Shown: piece after piece, positions 10,850 to 22,713 of the stretch
Numbering within the stretch: position 1 is the first letter of the stretch
How the letters are laid out: every line of letters starts with the position of its first letter
Source: Taxillus chinensis
Lineage: Eukaryota > Streptophyta > Magnoliopsida > Santalales > Loranthaceae
Direction of reading: 5' to 3'
Assembly: GCA_023512835.1 (NCBI GenBank)
Contig: CM042085.1
Coordinates: 28,417,812-28,481,811 of the forward strand
Length of the DNA: 64,000 bases
Made by a program: the position numbers and the translations under genes
Notes under the pieces: generated by a model
The model's input: only the letters and a program-made list of their open reading frames with translations
Database searches by the model: none
Told to the model about the DNA's origin: nothing

Positions 10850-11755
10850 GTAGGGATTCATGTTCTTCCTAACTCTCCTCTGTTCTAGGATATCCACCTA
10901 TATATATATATATATATGTAAATCCATATAGGTGTGATCTCCTATATGAATGTTGGCCTTCAGTGGCATGTTCTGTTGATTCTGATGTTGAATTTGGCCT
11001 GAGGATTTTCCGGGTTTGTTTATGCCCACCATGTGTTTGATGAAATGTCTGTGAGGCATGCACACTATGTGTTTGATGAAATGCTGTGAGGCCTGCATGC
11101 CATGTATTCGATATAATGCCTATGAGACCTTGTATATGTGTGTCGATGATATACCTGTGTGACCGGTGTGTACTGGGTTTGATTTGTATTTGATTTTAAG
11201 CCTGTGAGGCTGATGTGTGTGGTTTGTATCTGACCATGTTGGTCCCTCTGAAATAAAGTGTAAATACTGTGCTGAGTTTACATGTTGAGATGTAATGCTA
11301 TGCTATTCTGCTGGTCTGCTTGAGACTGAGCTGAGATATGGGCCAGGCACAATAGTCGGACCCCTTTGAGATTTGGCTAGGACGTGGTCCCGAGTCTCGG
11401 TGTAGCACTCACGACGGTGGGCTAAGTCTACACCCATTCCTGAGGGTAGGTATGGCGCCCGAGGAGGTGGTTGACCATATCGACTCGGGTGGAAAATGTT
11501 GCATTGGTGTCCATGCAACATTCGCCTAGATGTGGTATGTCATGTCGCCGTGGTGGCGGGGTGTCCTCTCGCCCTTCGGTGCGGGCTCAGGTAAAGAGTG
11601 TTCTTGGGTGATGTTTCGCTACTTTAGCCTTAGGCACGACACGAGCACAAACATACACATATCATGCATATTGTAGAGCGGGACGGGTCTCGGGGAGACC
11701 GGATCCCCTGCGAGCTATGGTTTGCTCACCCCTCTTATAAACTGTTCTTTTGCAG
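10850..11755 (+). other. Candidate intron inside 5' LTR of C
   Basis: Donor GAG|GTAGGG at 10850 and acceptor TTCTTTTGCAG ending at 11755, with a CTCACC branch-like motif about 30 bases upstream. The matching interval in the 3' LTR is 18359-19264. The donor lies about 170 bases downstream of the TATA box and the acceptor lies before the primer site, so splicing would shorten the leader but leave the primer site and gag. Confidence 0.5.
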
Positions 11756-12162
11756 GGGTTTAGCGAAAGCGGTAGGTGAAGGTCGAGGAGCTAGGCCCCG
11801 AGGGTGGGGAGTTTTATGTTATTTCCTTTGTTGTGCTCGTGGTTTTATGTTTTGGAATTTGGTTTGGTTTTGTTTGTAACAAGACACCTGGCTTCATAGG
11901 GATTTTTCCCCGACCTGGGTTGTAATAAACATTTAGTCTTTGAAGTGAAATAAAATGAGATGTTGTCATTCAATTTGTGTTTGTGTGCATGGTTTGGGAG
12001 CGAGAGCATGCCCCTTGGCATGTTAGCCTGGGTTGTGCGGGTTTGGGACAGCACCCGTGCCAGAAGTCCTTTTAAGGTGCTTGCACCAACCCCTTGTCCC
12101 TTCGGGTGCGAGCATGGGCAGTCACTACTCATTTCCAAGTGGAAGGAAATTGGGGCGTGACA

Positions 12163-12628
12163 ATATGGTATCGAGCGATAGTTCATGGTCGGGTGGACCT
12201 AGGATAGTGGGGAGGCCAGGGCGCTTCGAGACTCTTAGGAGGCGATATAGGACACGCCTGATCAACGTGGTCCTATCTGGTTTTCAAGGGTGTACTCGGG
12301 GGTAGTTAGACTAAGGAGTAGGGCATTTGCATTTGGGTTGAGGGTGCATACATGCATTAGCATTAGGGCACTAGTTTAATTTCGGTATGAGTATTGTGAT
12401 TGGACATGCTTGTGTTGTTGAAACTTGTTGCTAAAAACAAAATTTTGTTCTTGTGAAATTCGGTGATTTTCTGTGAGACTTGTTGCTATGAATTGCTGCT
12501 TGTGTACTTCGTGATTTACCCGTGTGTTTACATGTAAAATGTTGCTTGAGTACCTCATGGCCCATGGGCATGAGGGTGTGTAGAGCTTGAGAGAAGCTGA
12601 TCCTAGTTTGGTTTAAATTATGTAGACT
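12163..12628 (+). other. Primer-binding site and leader of element C
   Basis: TGGTATCGAGC at 12166-12176 starts three bases after the LTR. The leader carries the CCTGATCAACGTGGTCC block shared in variant form with the other elements. No gene is seen before the MPPRR start at 12629. Confidence 0.8.
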
Positions 12629-13925
12629 ATGCCTCCTAGGAGAGTAACTTGAGCTACTCCACTGTAGAAGATGAATCTTCCGCACGTGCCGGAGAGGAAA
12701 GAGGACAACGTGTAGAGGGCGATGATCCCCTGGAGCGGATCATGGCCCAAGTCCGGGCCCTAAGTGAGAACGTGCAAGGCATGCGTGAGGACCTCAGGGG
12801 GAGAGATCCTAAACGAGGTGCGTCAGGAGATGATGGCACGACAGGCGGTGCCACCCTCTCCACCCCGTGAGGCGGAACCTCCGTGTAGGCAGGAAATGCC
12901 GGTGAGGCGGGAAGAGGGAGACGTGTTGGACGCAGTTCCGAAAGGAACATCCACCAAGGTTCAAGGGAGGAGCCGAACCTCTAGGAGCGAGAGCACCGGC
13001 TGCGGCGGATCGAGCATGTGTTCTCCTTTCTTCGACCCCGGGGAGGAAGGCAAAGTGAGACTAGCAATCCGGCGGTTGGAGGAGGAAACCTTGGAATGGT
13101 GGCTTAGCATCTCAGGAAGCCGGGACATGGAGACCATGGCCTGGAATGAGTTCCTCCACTGTTCCATGAGGAGTTCTTTCCCGAGTCATTGCGGTGGCGA
13201 AGTGGGAGGAGTTCGGCGGCTTGAAGCGAGGATCGCGCTCGGTAGTAGAGTATGAGCGAGATTTCGGGGGCTGAGTCGGTTTGCTCCAAGCAATATCAAG
13301 GGAGGACCTGAAGGCCCATAAGTTTACCATGGGACTCAAACCTGCCTGAAGCAAAGGGTGGAGATGCTGCGACCGAAGACCTATCTTGAAGTCGTGGACA
13401 CCGCCAAGATTGTTGAGAGAGGATTAGAGGAGGGAAGACGGGCTCACCAGGAGTGGATGGGGCGAGCGCGCGCGACAAGCACGGTGAAACCAAGAGGCGA
13501 AGGTTGAGCCCGGGAGTGGGACTTTTCCCAAGGATAAGGGCCAAGCTTCAATGGCTCCACCCAGATCCCGTTACTTTGGAGGACAGGGAGTCTTTGCGGG
13601 AACTTCCCAAGCGGGTGTACCTGTTGTGGCCTGTCGAGCACGTCAAACGTGAGTGCCCCAAGCGAAGACTTGACATGTCATAGCTGTGGGAAGGTGGGAC
13701 ACATCAGCAAGATGTGTTTCGGCAAGGGGAACAGCCAAGGAGCTGGAAGCTTAGCACAAGGGAGCAAGGGGTGGGACCCAATTTCAGGCCCCACCCCTAA
13801 GCTAGCACATTCGTGGCAGGCCGGTCAGTGGTTCCGGTCACACTAGGCCACAGGGGGAGAGGCAACCACAAGGAGGATCGGAGGGGCGTCCCGGTGGACT
13901 TCGAGCAGAGCAAAAGGGAAGGCAA
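12629..13925 (+). pseudogene. gag: gag of element C, broken
   Basis: The start MPPRRVT at 12629 runs into a stop after seven codons. The rest is spread over several frames: an acidic N-terminal part with ALSENVQGMREDL near 12760, a PREAEPP-rich linker near 12870, the capsid core (EGKVRLAIRRLEEETLEWW, about 13050-13110) and one good CCHC knuckle, CHSCGKVGHISKMC, near 13680-13720. The knuckle before it keeps only its HVKREC end. At least three frameshifts are needed to follow the homology. The normal product forms the virus-like particle and binds the RNA. Confidence 0.85.
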
Positions 13926-14450
13926 GTGAGGCTAGTGGTGGGGCGAGCCAAGGCAGAGTGTTCACGCTTACCTCGGCGGCCAACCGAAATGGAGGATTTA
14001 CCATCACCCTCCGAGGAAGGTGGAGCTGGACCTTCGGTGGTACGAGGTACTATTCTAATATCTCGCACCGTTGTTGTTGCATTGTTTGATACCGGAGCTT
14101 CGTGCTCCCTAATTGCTAAGTCCTTGGTGGAGAGCCTTGGACTTGATTGTGTGGAGGCCGATAGACCTCTCGAGGGTCGAGTCCCCAATGGGAGGTGTGG
14201 AGTTGATCCACCAAATGTGTCGAGAGTGTGCGCTTACGATAGGAGAGGTTGACCTCTCATTTGATTTGTACGTAATGCCCATGAGGACTTTTAGTTTATT
14301 ATGGGGATGGACTGGTTGATGGCCTTTCAGGCTAAGATTGACTGCTATAGGCGACAAGTATCGTTTACTACACCCACAGGATCTTCCTGTACCCTAGTGG
14401 GTGAATGGGATAGGAATGCGGGGAGAGGCTGGACCGACGAGGGAGCTATG
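13926..14450 (+). pseudogene. pol: pol protease domain, element C
   Basis: An aspartic protease of retroviral type. The catalytic DTGAS is encoded at 14088-14102, preceded by SVVRGTILISRT and followed by CSLIAKSLVESLGLDC. It normally dimerises to cut the polyprotein. The frame fails near 14190-14250, shortly after the active site, so the C-terminal half (YVMPMRTF region, about 14270-14310) is read in another frame. The active-site sequence itself is intact. Confidence 0.85.
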
Positions 14451-15389
14451 GGGTAATATTACCCATGAAGCTTGCCACCCTAACCTTTGAGGAGGAAGGT
14501 AACTTAGAGAAAAGGGTGTGGCCAGATGTTGTCGAGAATTTCTAGGATGTCTTTCCTGGGGAGTTGTTGGAGTTGCCTCCACACGAAGTATCGAGTTCAC
14601 GGTTGAATGTTGCCGGGTGGGACCCATCTCACAAGTAGCATACCGGATGGGACCTGTTGAGTTGCGGGAGCTTCAAAAGCAAATAAAGGAACTGGGAGAT
14701 AAAGGTTTTATCCGTCCTAGTACCTCACCTTGGGGTGCACCGGTCTTGTTTGCTAAGAAGGCAGATGGTTCATTGCGACTTTGCATTGATTATCGGAAGC
14801 TAAATCAAGTAACGGTAAAGAACAAATACCCTTTGCCGCGGATCGACGACTTATTCGACCACATTGAGTGGAGCACGGTGGTTCTCAAAAATTAATCTGC
14901 GTTCGGGATATCATCAATTGAGGGTCGGGAGCGAAGACATCCCTAAGACGGCATTCAGGTGCGGATACGGACACTATGAGTGGTTAGTGATGCCTTTTGG
15001 GCTCACGAACGCACCCGCCGTGTTCATGCATCTAATGAATCGGGTATTTGCCCCATACCTGGATTCCTTCGTGGTGGTATTTATTGATGACATCCTTGTG
15101 TACTCTAAAACCCAAGCCGAGCATGAGGAGCACCTGGCCGTGGTGCTACAGGCACTACGAGATCATCACTTGTATGCTAAATTTAGCAAGTGTGACTTCT
15201 GGATGCAAGAGGTGCATTTTCTTGGGCATGTGGTATCTGCCGAAGGAGTTAGAGTGGACCCAACCAAGATTGAGTCCGTAGCATCTTGGAAGAGGCCCAC
15301 AAATGTTTTTGAGATCCGGAGTTTCTTGGGTCCGGGAGGTATTACCGGCGTTTTGTGGAAGAGTTTTCTCGGTTGGCGGCGCCCATGAC
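14451..15389 (+). pseudogene. pol: pol reverse transcriptase, element C
   Basis: The fingers and palm motifs are clear: [53 protein letters not shown] and [15 protein letters not shown]. The catalytic FIDD lies at 15080-15091. A frame shift at about 14860-14890 separates DDLFD from the [11 protein letters not shown] motif, and another near 15335 breaks the SFLGPGG stretch leading to the connection domain. The usual function is to copy element RNA into DNA inside the particle. Confidence 0.9.
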
Positions 15390-16000
15390 GGCTCTTACAC
15401 GGAAGGGAGCCAAATTCAAGTGGACGGACAAGTGCCAGGCGAGCATTCGAGGAGTTAAGACTCGCCTGACTACTCGCACCGGTGTTGAGTCTACCGCAAG
15501 AGGGCGTGCCATTCGAGGTGTATTGTGATGCGTCTCGCGTTGGACTGGGGTGTGTTCGATGCAAGAACGCCAAGTCATAGCATATGGCTCGCGACAGTGA
15601 AGTCCCATGAGCAAAACTACCCAACACACGACCTGGAGTTAGCGGCGATTATTTTTGCCCTGAAGTCTTGGCGACATTACCTTTGGGAGAGAAATTTGTG
15701 GTATATACCCGACCATAAAAGCCTACAAGTATATCTTCACCCAGAGAGACCTAAATTTGCGACAACGAGAGGTGGGTAGAGTACCTGCAAATGTTTGACT
15801 TCACGCTCTCCCACACGCCTGGGAAGGGGAATTTAGTAGCCGACGCGCTAAGTAGAAAAGGGAAAGCCGAGGTTTCCATGAGAGAATGGAAAATGATGGA
15901 GCGGTTAGCGATGCTTCAGGTGCAACCTGCTTTAGCACCGAGGGAGCTATCCTGTGTCCTCTCACCGTGATACGAGTTGTATCGAGCGTGTCCGTGAGGG
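15390..16000 (+). pseudogene. pol: pol RNase H domain, element C
   Basis: Recognised from [21 protein letters not shown] (about 15615-15670), DHKSL near 15713-15727 and the TPGKGN-VADALSRKGKAEV tail near 15818-15870. The [11 protein letters not shown] region near 15520-15550 is in a different frame, and further small indels occur near 15430, 15690 and 15770. RNase H would remove the RNA strand during replication; this copy cannot be translated as one domain. Confidence 0.8.
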
Positions 16001-17410
16001 GCAGTTAGGAGACGTGGATCGTGAGGTGATCCGGGCCCAGGATAAAGGCCGGAGAGCCGTCGAGGGCTGGACGGAAGGAGTTGAGCATGAGCTGAAATTT
16101 TGGGGGCGTCTTGATAGTACAACCTCCCTTGCGTGAGGATGTCTTGAGGGAATTTCATCATTCCCGTTTGGCTGTACATCCAGGAGGAACTAAGATGTAT
16201 CATGCCGTTCGCGCACGATTCCGGTGGCCGGGGCTGAAACGGAGTGTAGCGAGTTTGTTTCCGGTGCTTTACCTGTCGGCAAGTGAAGGCGAGCACCAAC
16301 GACCCGTTGGTCAATTGCGGCCTTTACCTGTAGCTGAGTGGAAGTGGGAGCATATTACCATGGACTTCGTGACGGGACTTCCTACCACTTGGGAGGAAGG
16401 ACATGATTTGGGTCATAGTGGACCACTTAACTAAGTCAGCCCATTTCTTGGCAATTCGAGAGCGCGACTCTATCGGCACGTTAAGCCGGTTGTATGTTGA
16501 TGAGATTGTCCGCTTGCACGGAGTGCCCTTGTCTATTGTTTCGGACGGGGATGCGCAATTTACATCCCGGTTTTGGGGAGGTCCGAGAAAGCATTAGGAA
16601 CCCGACTTAATTTGAGTACCGCATTCCATCCTGAGACCGATGGTTAGTCCGAGAGGACCATTCAAACATTGGAAGACTTGTTGAGGGCTTGTGTACTTGA
16701 TTTTGGAGGATCATGGGCTTCCCACCTTCCTCTGGTGGAGTTTGCCTATAATAACGGTTACCGGTCTTCGATTGGGATGGCCCCGTTTGAGGCATTGTAT
16801 GGCTGACCGTGTCGGTCTCCATTATGTTGGGCAAAAAGTTGGAGAGGCAGCTATGTTAGGACCTCAATTGGTCCAGGAGGTTATGGCAAAAGTTCAATGA
16901 TTCGACAACGCCTTCTTACTTTCAAGGCAGCAGGTAAGTCTTATGCGGATCGCCGACGCCGACCGTTGGAGTTTTTGGTGGGAGACCACGTATTCCTTCG
17001 TGTTTCTCCACGGAGAGGGCATAAGAGATTTGGGACGGGGTCCAAGTTGTCCCCCCAGGTACATTGGACCGTTCGCGATTTTGGGCAGAGTTGGACCTGT
17101 TGCTAATAGGTTGGCGTTACCACCTAGTTTGAGCGAGTTCATAATGTTTTCCATGTATCCCGGTTGAGGAAATATCATCCAGGATCCTACACACGTGCTA
17201 GATTGGGGTACCCTGGATCTTGGAGAGGATGTGTCTGTTGTCGAGGCACCTATCCGTATTGTAGATAGGCGCGAGAAGGAGCTGCGAGGTAAGACTATTC
17301 CGTTGGTTTGGGTGTTGTGGCAACACCGAGGGCTGGAGGAAGAGACCTGGGAATGTGAGGCTGCGATGCGTGCTCATTACCCTGATCTGTTTGAGGACGA
17401 ACAACCCTGA
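16001..17410 (+). pseudogene. pol: pol integrase with chromodomain-like tail, element C
   Basis: The zinc-binding region ([15 protein letters not shown]) begins near 16175, and the first catalytic Asp is in MDFVTGLP (codon 16363-16365). The second lies in the [15 protein letters not shown] stretch near 16530-16575. A TAG at 16645-16647 replaces the Gln expected in TDGQSERT just before the catalytic Glu. The basic C-terminal part (RVSPRRGHKRFG) follows near 17005-17040. The tail LRGKTIPLVWVLWQHRGLEE ends at a TGA at 17408-17410 and resembles the chromodomain-like end of Tekay/Del integrases. Several frameshifts are present. Confidence 0.87.
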
Positions 17411-17661
17411 AGTAGGGGAGGAGGGCAAGCAGGGCAAGCATCAAACTTCAATATAATCAGGTACTTGCCCAACTGGTTAGGTAACCTGAGAATATAACAT
17501 CGTTACATGACCATGTGGAGTGTGTAAATATGTGAAATAATTTGTGATTGTTGTGTAATAATTTGTGCTAGAGGGTGTTAGAGGCCTATGCATTGGTTGT
17601 GATTGTTTTCTTTCATTTCACCTTTTCTTTTCAAGGACGAAAAGTCTTAAGGGGGAGAGGA
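17411..17661 (+). other. 3' untranslated region and purine tract of C
   Basis: About 240 bases of non-coding DNA, then TTTCAAGGACGAAAAGTCTT and the purine tract AAGGGGGAGAGGA at 17649-17661, directly before the 3' LTR. Confidence 0.85.
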
Positions 17662-18224
17662 TGTAAGGACCCGTACCTTGAGTTAGTCACGGTTTGCCTT
17701 CCGAGTAGAGTTTTTCTAGATTTTGACCTAGTGAATGGGCTCAAATGAATTCACGTGCAAAAGGAAAGATGCTTAGAATGATGTCCTCTATCTACCACAG
17801 AAGTTTCGGGCCAAACGGACATGTATGTGAGGTGCACGTGAAATGGGTCCATTTCACGTGCAAGTGTGGTTGTCTTCTACATGATGCAAGGAGGCTAGGG
17901 GTGAAGTTTGAGCGCATTTGGAGTGCAATTTGAGTTGCACGTGAATTAGGGAATTCACGTTCAAATTAGCGTGCAGCCATATTTTTGCATGGTTCCCTTG
18001 GTTTTGACATTCTAATGATCTTTCTCCAAAGGACCATGTTGAAATTCTGAGTATTTTGGCCTATATGGGTGCGGAAAGGTGCTAACTTGTGTGATCAAAA
18101 CTACGTCGTTTTGATCCTGGGATTCACTTAATCAAAACTACGTCGTTTTGATGTGGGTAGTGTCTATATAATGAGGGCTTGAGTTTGAGTTTAGGGTTCT
18201 TGTGTTCTTCTTTCTTTGCTGCCG

Positions 18225-18286
<62 letters not shown>

Positions 18287-19666
18287 CTCCGGGCAATTGC
18301 CGTGGTGGTTCACATCGTTGGAAGGTGTCTAGCGTAGAGGTTAGGACAAAAGTCTGAGGTAGGGATTCATGTTCTTCCTAACTCTCCTCTGTTTTAGGAT
18401 ATCCGCCTATATATATATATATGTAAATCCATATAGGTGTGATCTCCTATATGAATGTTGGCCTTCAGGTGGCATGTTTTGTTGATTCGATGTTGAATTT
18501 GGCCTGAGGATTTTCTCGGGTTTGTTTATGCCCACCATGTGTTTGATGAAATGTCCGTGAGGCCTGCACACTATGTGTTTGATGAAATGCCTGTGAGGCC
18601 TGCATGCCATGTATTCGATATAATGCCTGTGAGACCTTGTATATGTGTGTCCGATGATATACCTGTGTGACGTTGTGTACTGGGTTTAATTTGTATTTGA
18701 TTTTAAGCCTGGGAGGCTGATGTGTGTGGCTTGTATCTGACCATGTTGGTCCCTCCTGAAATAAAGTGTAAATGCTGTGCTTGAGTTTACATGTTGAGAT
18801 GTAATGCTATGCTTTGTTCGCGGGTCCGCTTGAGACCGAGCCGAGATATGGGCCAGGCACAATAGTTGGACCCCTTTGAGATTTGGCCGGGACGTGGTCC
18901 TGAGTCTCGGTGTAGCACTCACGACGGTGGGCTAAGTCTACGCCCATTCCTGAGGGTAGGTATGGCGCCCGAGGAGGTGGTTGACCATATCTCGACTCGG
19001 GTAGAAAATGTTGCATTGGTGTCCATGCAACATTCGCCTGGATGTGGTATGTCATGTCGCCGTGGTGGCGGGTGTCCTCTGCCCTTCGGTGCGGGCTCGG
19101 GTAAAGAGTGTTTACTGGGTGATGTTTGCTGCTTTAGCCTTAGGCACGACACAAGCACAAGCATACACATATCATGCATGTTGTAGAGCAGGACGGGTCT
19201 GGGGAGACTGGATCCCTACTGAGCTATGGTTTGCTCACCCCTCCTATAAACTGTTCTTTTGCAGGGTTTAGCAGGCGATAGGTGAAGGCTGAGGAGCTAG
19301 GCCCCTGAGGCTGAGAGTTTTATGTTATTTCCTTTGTTGTGCTCGTGGTTTTATGTTTTGGAATTTGGTTTGGTTTTATTTGTAACAATACACCTGGCTT
19401 CATAGGGGTTTTTCCCCGACTGGGTTGTAATAAACATTTAGTCTTTGAAGTGAAATAAAATGAGATGTTATCATTCAATTTGTGTTTGTGTGCATGGTTT
19501 GGGAGCAGGAGCATGCCCCTTGGCATGTTAGCCTGGTTGTGCAGGTTTGGGACAACACCCATGCCAGAAGTCCTTTTAAGGTGCTTGCACCAACCCCTTG
19601 TCCCTTCGAGTGCGGGCATGGGCAGTCACTACTCATTTCCAAGTGGAAGGAAATTGGGGCGTGACA
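17662..19666 (+). repeat. 3' LTR of element C
   Basis: TGTAAGGACCC to GGGGCGTGACA, closely similar to 10173-12162. Visible differences are scattered substitutions, small indels and a longer GA run (18227-18283). The promoter palindromes, telobox, candidate intron (18359-19264) and terminal block are all kept. Confidence 0.9.
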
Positions 19667-20743
19667 TGGCCTCACAGGCATAATATCAAACACCAAGTGT
19701 GCAGTGCCACACAGGCCTAATCTCAACCCCAGACATGCCATGAAGGCCAACATCCATTTAGGAGATCACACCTATATGGATTTACATATAATATATATAT
19801 ATCCAGATTACGAAATTGACTACCACAAGGCCAAAACCCTGGGTTAGGTACAAGGAAGAAACAGGAACCCCTACCGTGGAAATGTCCTCCTGCTCTTGCT
19901 CCCGCGCTAGATGCCGTCCTCCCCATGCAAGACACTCGGCAAGCAAGCCAGGCAGCTCTCCCCTCCCTCTCTCTCTCTCTCTCTGCGACGGCTGGTGAAA
20001 CAACAAACCCTAAAACCTAAAATAGAGGGCTTCTCCTCCTTATATAGACAACACAACATCAAAACGACGTAGTTTTGATTAAGTGAATCCCGGCATCAAA
20101 ACGACGTAGTTTTGATGGAACAAGCTATGACCTTCCCACATCCATACACACCAAAATATCCATAATTCCAACATGGTCCTTTGGGAAAAGATGATTAGAA
20201 TAACAAAACTAAGGTGACTGTACAAAAAATATGGCCGCACGCCATATTGCACGCCATATCCCCAATTGACTTACAGCTCCAAAAGCTGTGAAATTCTACC
20301 CCAAGCTTCCTTGCATCATGTAGAAGGCTAATATGCAGAAAAATACTTGCACGCCAATTGGTCCAATTGGATTTCAAGGCCTTTGGCTCTGAAACTTCAG
20401 TGGAAGGTAGAGGACATCATTCTGAGAAACTTTTGTTCTGCACGCCAATTGATTTGAGGCCATCTACTTGGTCAAAATCAATCTCCAAAACCTCACAAAA
20501 CGACCTTAAAAGCGCCTATATATGCGAAAAGCATCTTCCTAGGGCACAAGCACGTTATGAATTGTCACATGCACCTCCCAAAAGTCCCCTCTTGGGCCTA
20601 TCTCTTGCCTCAAACTTGTACACCAACATCCAAGGTGTTTTAGCGAAAGTGTGTAAGAAGGAAAATCCCTAAAACCCAACAATTTCCACTCATAAGGCAT
20701 CTGTGGTTAACTTCTTACATACCACAAAACACGGGTCATTACA
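19667..20743 (-). repeat. LTR 3 (5' LTR of D), right part
   Basis: Resumes with the TGGCCT duplication and runs through the hairpin, TATA region, two ACGT palindromes (about 20060-20120) and U3 to ACGGGTCATTACA at 20743. With 9322-10172 it makes an LTR of about 1.9 kb. No purine tract follows, as expected on the outer side of a 5' LTR. Confidence 0.85.
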
Positions 20744-21287
20744 TGTGTGGGCAGGCTGGGTCCTGATGTTTGTTTGTAGACTGAGTCTTGATGATTATGC
20801 ACACTACACAGTGCACGAGTACACAGAGCATGTAGCATAGACTTGTATGTTTGCATGATGTGGAGTATTGGGGTCACCTACTGAGCTTGTCGCTCACTCC
20901 TACTTGTTATTTTCCCTTTTCAGGTGTGACCCGAGACTAGTGGAGGACTTTCTTCCAGGAGGATGTGCCCACTACTCTAATGTATGAGCACTATATTCTG
21001 TATTGTATTATGTGTTGTATCCCAGACATGGGTCCGTGGACAGTTGTATTTGCATACTGTTTGTGATGTGATGTCTGTATGACTGTTTGACTCATTGTAT
21101 GCATGATGATATATGGGAAAGTACATAATTACCCTTGATGTATGACTGTACAGGGTTGCATATTTGAGACAAGACCCGCGGTGTAGTCTCTATTGGTTCT
21201 AGTCACCAACCCCTTGACCTTTCGGGTGCGGGCAAGGGGAAGTCATGTTCCTAGTTCCGGTTTCCCTGGAATTTGGGGGGCGTGACA
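20744..21287 (+). repeat. LTR 3'-end fragment F
   Basis: Carries the features of the downstream half of these LTRs: a TTTTCAG acceptor-like site near 20923, a CCCCTTG/CAAGGGG hairpin at 21210-21239 and the terminus GGGGGGCGTGACA at 21287. Its upstream half is absent; it is cut by LTR 3. Confidence 0.7.
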
Positions 21288-22192
21288 TCTCCTATGTGAA
21301 TGTTAGCCTTCATTGGTGTGATATGGTTGTGGATGTTGATGAGTCTGGGGTTAGTGGGAATAATGGGTTTGTTACGTGGTAGTGGATTAGGGGGGCTGTT
21401 AGGGTGTCCATTTGCTATTCGTCTCATGGTCACGTTCGTTCGTGGTAGTTCCATGGTAGAGTCTCGTGGGAAACTTTAGGAATTATAGAAGGGTTGTGAT
21501 TAAGACCATACTATGTGGATATAATTTCATTATGGCTTGTGTGATGGATGTTGATTACATGTGTTTATTTGACGTGTTGTGGATATGTACTATTGTGTTG
21601 TGTTTGAAATTGTACTATGTGGAATTGTGATGTGGTAGCTTGTGTGGTGTGGTTGTGATAGCCTTGTGTGGCCGTGATTATGGTGGCCTGTGTGGTTGTG
21701 GCTATGGTTGTGATTGCTTGTGTGGTTTGCTTATGTGTTGCCTTAATAATAAATGGTGATTATAACCTATTTATGTATTGTTGCTACGACACCGCACATG
21801 CGCGCTCATCATGTAGATACTAGGAGCATGGAATGGGTTGGAGAGACTTGATCCCTCTTGAGTCAGTAGTTGCTCACCCCTCTTGTTGTGATTTTTTTCT
21901 TTTTAGGAACCTACAAATGTTAAGTGTGACACCAAGGTGGAAGACTGGATTATTATTTTGTTGATTGTTTTCATTTCATGTCTCATTGTTCTATAAAACA
22001 AATGTAACCCTATTGGGGAATGATGCAAAAGAGATATGACTCAAATAAAATTATGTGGTTTGTCTTGTGGATACTATACGAGGTTTATTTGTGTTGTTCG
22101 TTTGGTATCGTTTAACCCAATCCCTTTACTCACTGGGTGGGTAAAGGGGAATCATGAACCGGTTTCCTCAAGTTGGGAATTCGGGCGTGACA
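21288..22192 (+). repeat. LTR 3'-end fragment G
   Basis: Begins in the middle of an LTR (TCTCCTATGTGAATG, second half of the conserved intronic hairpin) and ends TTCGGGCGTGACA. It contains an acceptor-like TTTCTTTTTAG near 21905 and a perfect 8-bp hairpin CCCTTTAC/GTAAAGGG at 22122-22148. It looks like an LTR interrupted by fragment F. Confidence 0.7.
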
Positions 22193-22713
22193 ATGGTTGT
22201 GGTAGCCTGTGTGGCTATGGCTGTGGTAGCTTATGTGGCTTGCTTATGTGTTATCTTGATGGTAAATGCTGGTTATAACCTGTTTCTATATTATTGCCCC
22301 GATACTACACATGCGCACTCATCATAAAGATACTAGGAGTATGGGATAGGTTGGGGAGACTTGATTCCTACTAAGCTGTGATTCCTCACCCCTCCTGCTG
22401 TGATTTGCTTTTTTTTTTTCAAGAACCTATAGGCATTAGGTAGAACACCAAGGTGAATGACTGGATTATTATTTTACTGATTTGTTTTCATTTCATGTTT
22501 TATTGTTCTATGAAACTGATGTAACCCCATTAGGGGATGATGTAAAGAAGATTTGACTCAAATAAAAATATGTGGTTTGACTTGTGGATACTATTTTATG
22601 TTTATTTGTGATGTTCTGTGTGCTATATGATTTAACCCAACCCCTTGCCCACCCGGTGGGAAAAAAGGAAGTCATGAATTGGTTTCCATAGGTTGGAAAA
22701 TCAGGCCGTAACA
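22193..22713 (+). repeat. LTR 3'-end fragment H
   Basis: A second, shorter LTR tail of the same type as the end of G, starting at the equivalent of about 21680 and ending CAGGCCGTAACA, a mutated version of the usual terminus. Confidence 0.65.

Larger units (their letters stand above)
10173..12162 (+). repeat. 5' LTR of element C
   Basis: TGTAAGGACCC to GGGGCGTGACA. U3 contains G-box inverted repeats at 10345-10374 and 10446-10475, then the promoter block. A candidate intron spans 10850-11755, AATAAA-type polyadenylation signals lie at about 11925-11955, and the LTR ends three bases before the primer site. Confidence 0.9.
10173..19666 (+). mobile_element. Ty3/gypsy chromovirus (Tekay/Del-like), element C
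   Basis: A full-length plus-strand element of about 9.5 kb: LTRs 10173-12162 and 17662-19666, primer site, gag, protease, reverse transcriptase, RNase H, integrase and purine tract, all in the usual Ty3/gypsy order. The flanks read TGGCCT on both sides (10167-10172 and 19667-19672), a target duplication inside LTR 3. The coding region has many frameshifts and stops, so it cannot make a complete polyprotein. The C-terminal integrase extension resembles the chromodomain-like tail of Tekay/Del elements, hence the clade call. Confidence 0.9.
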
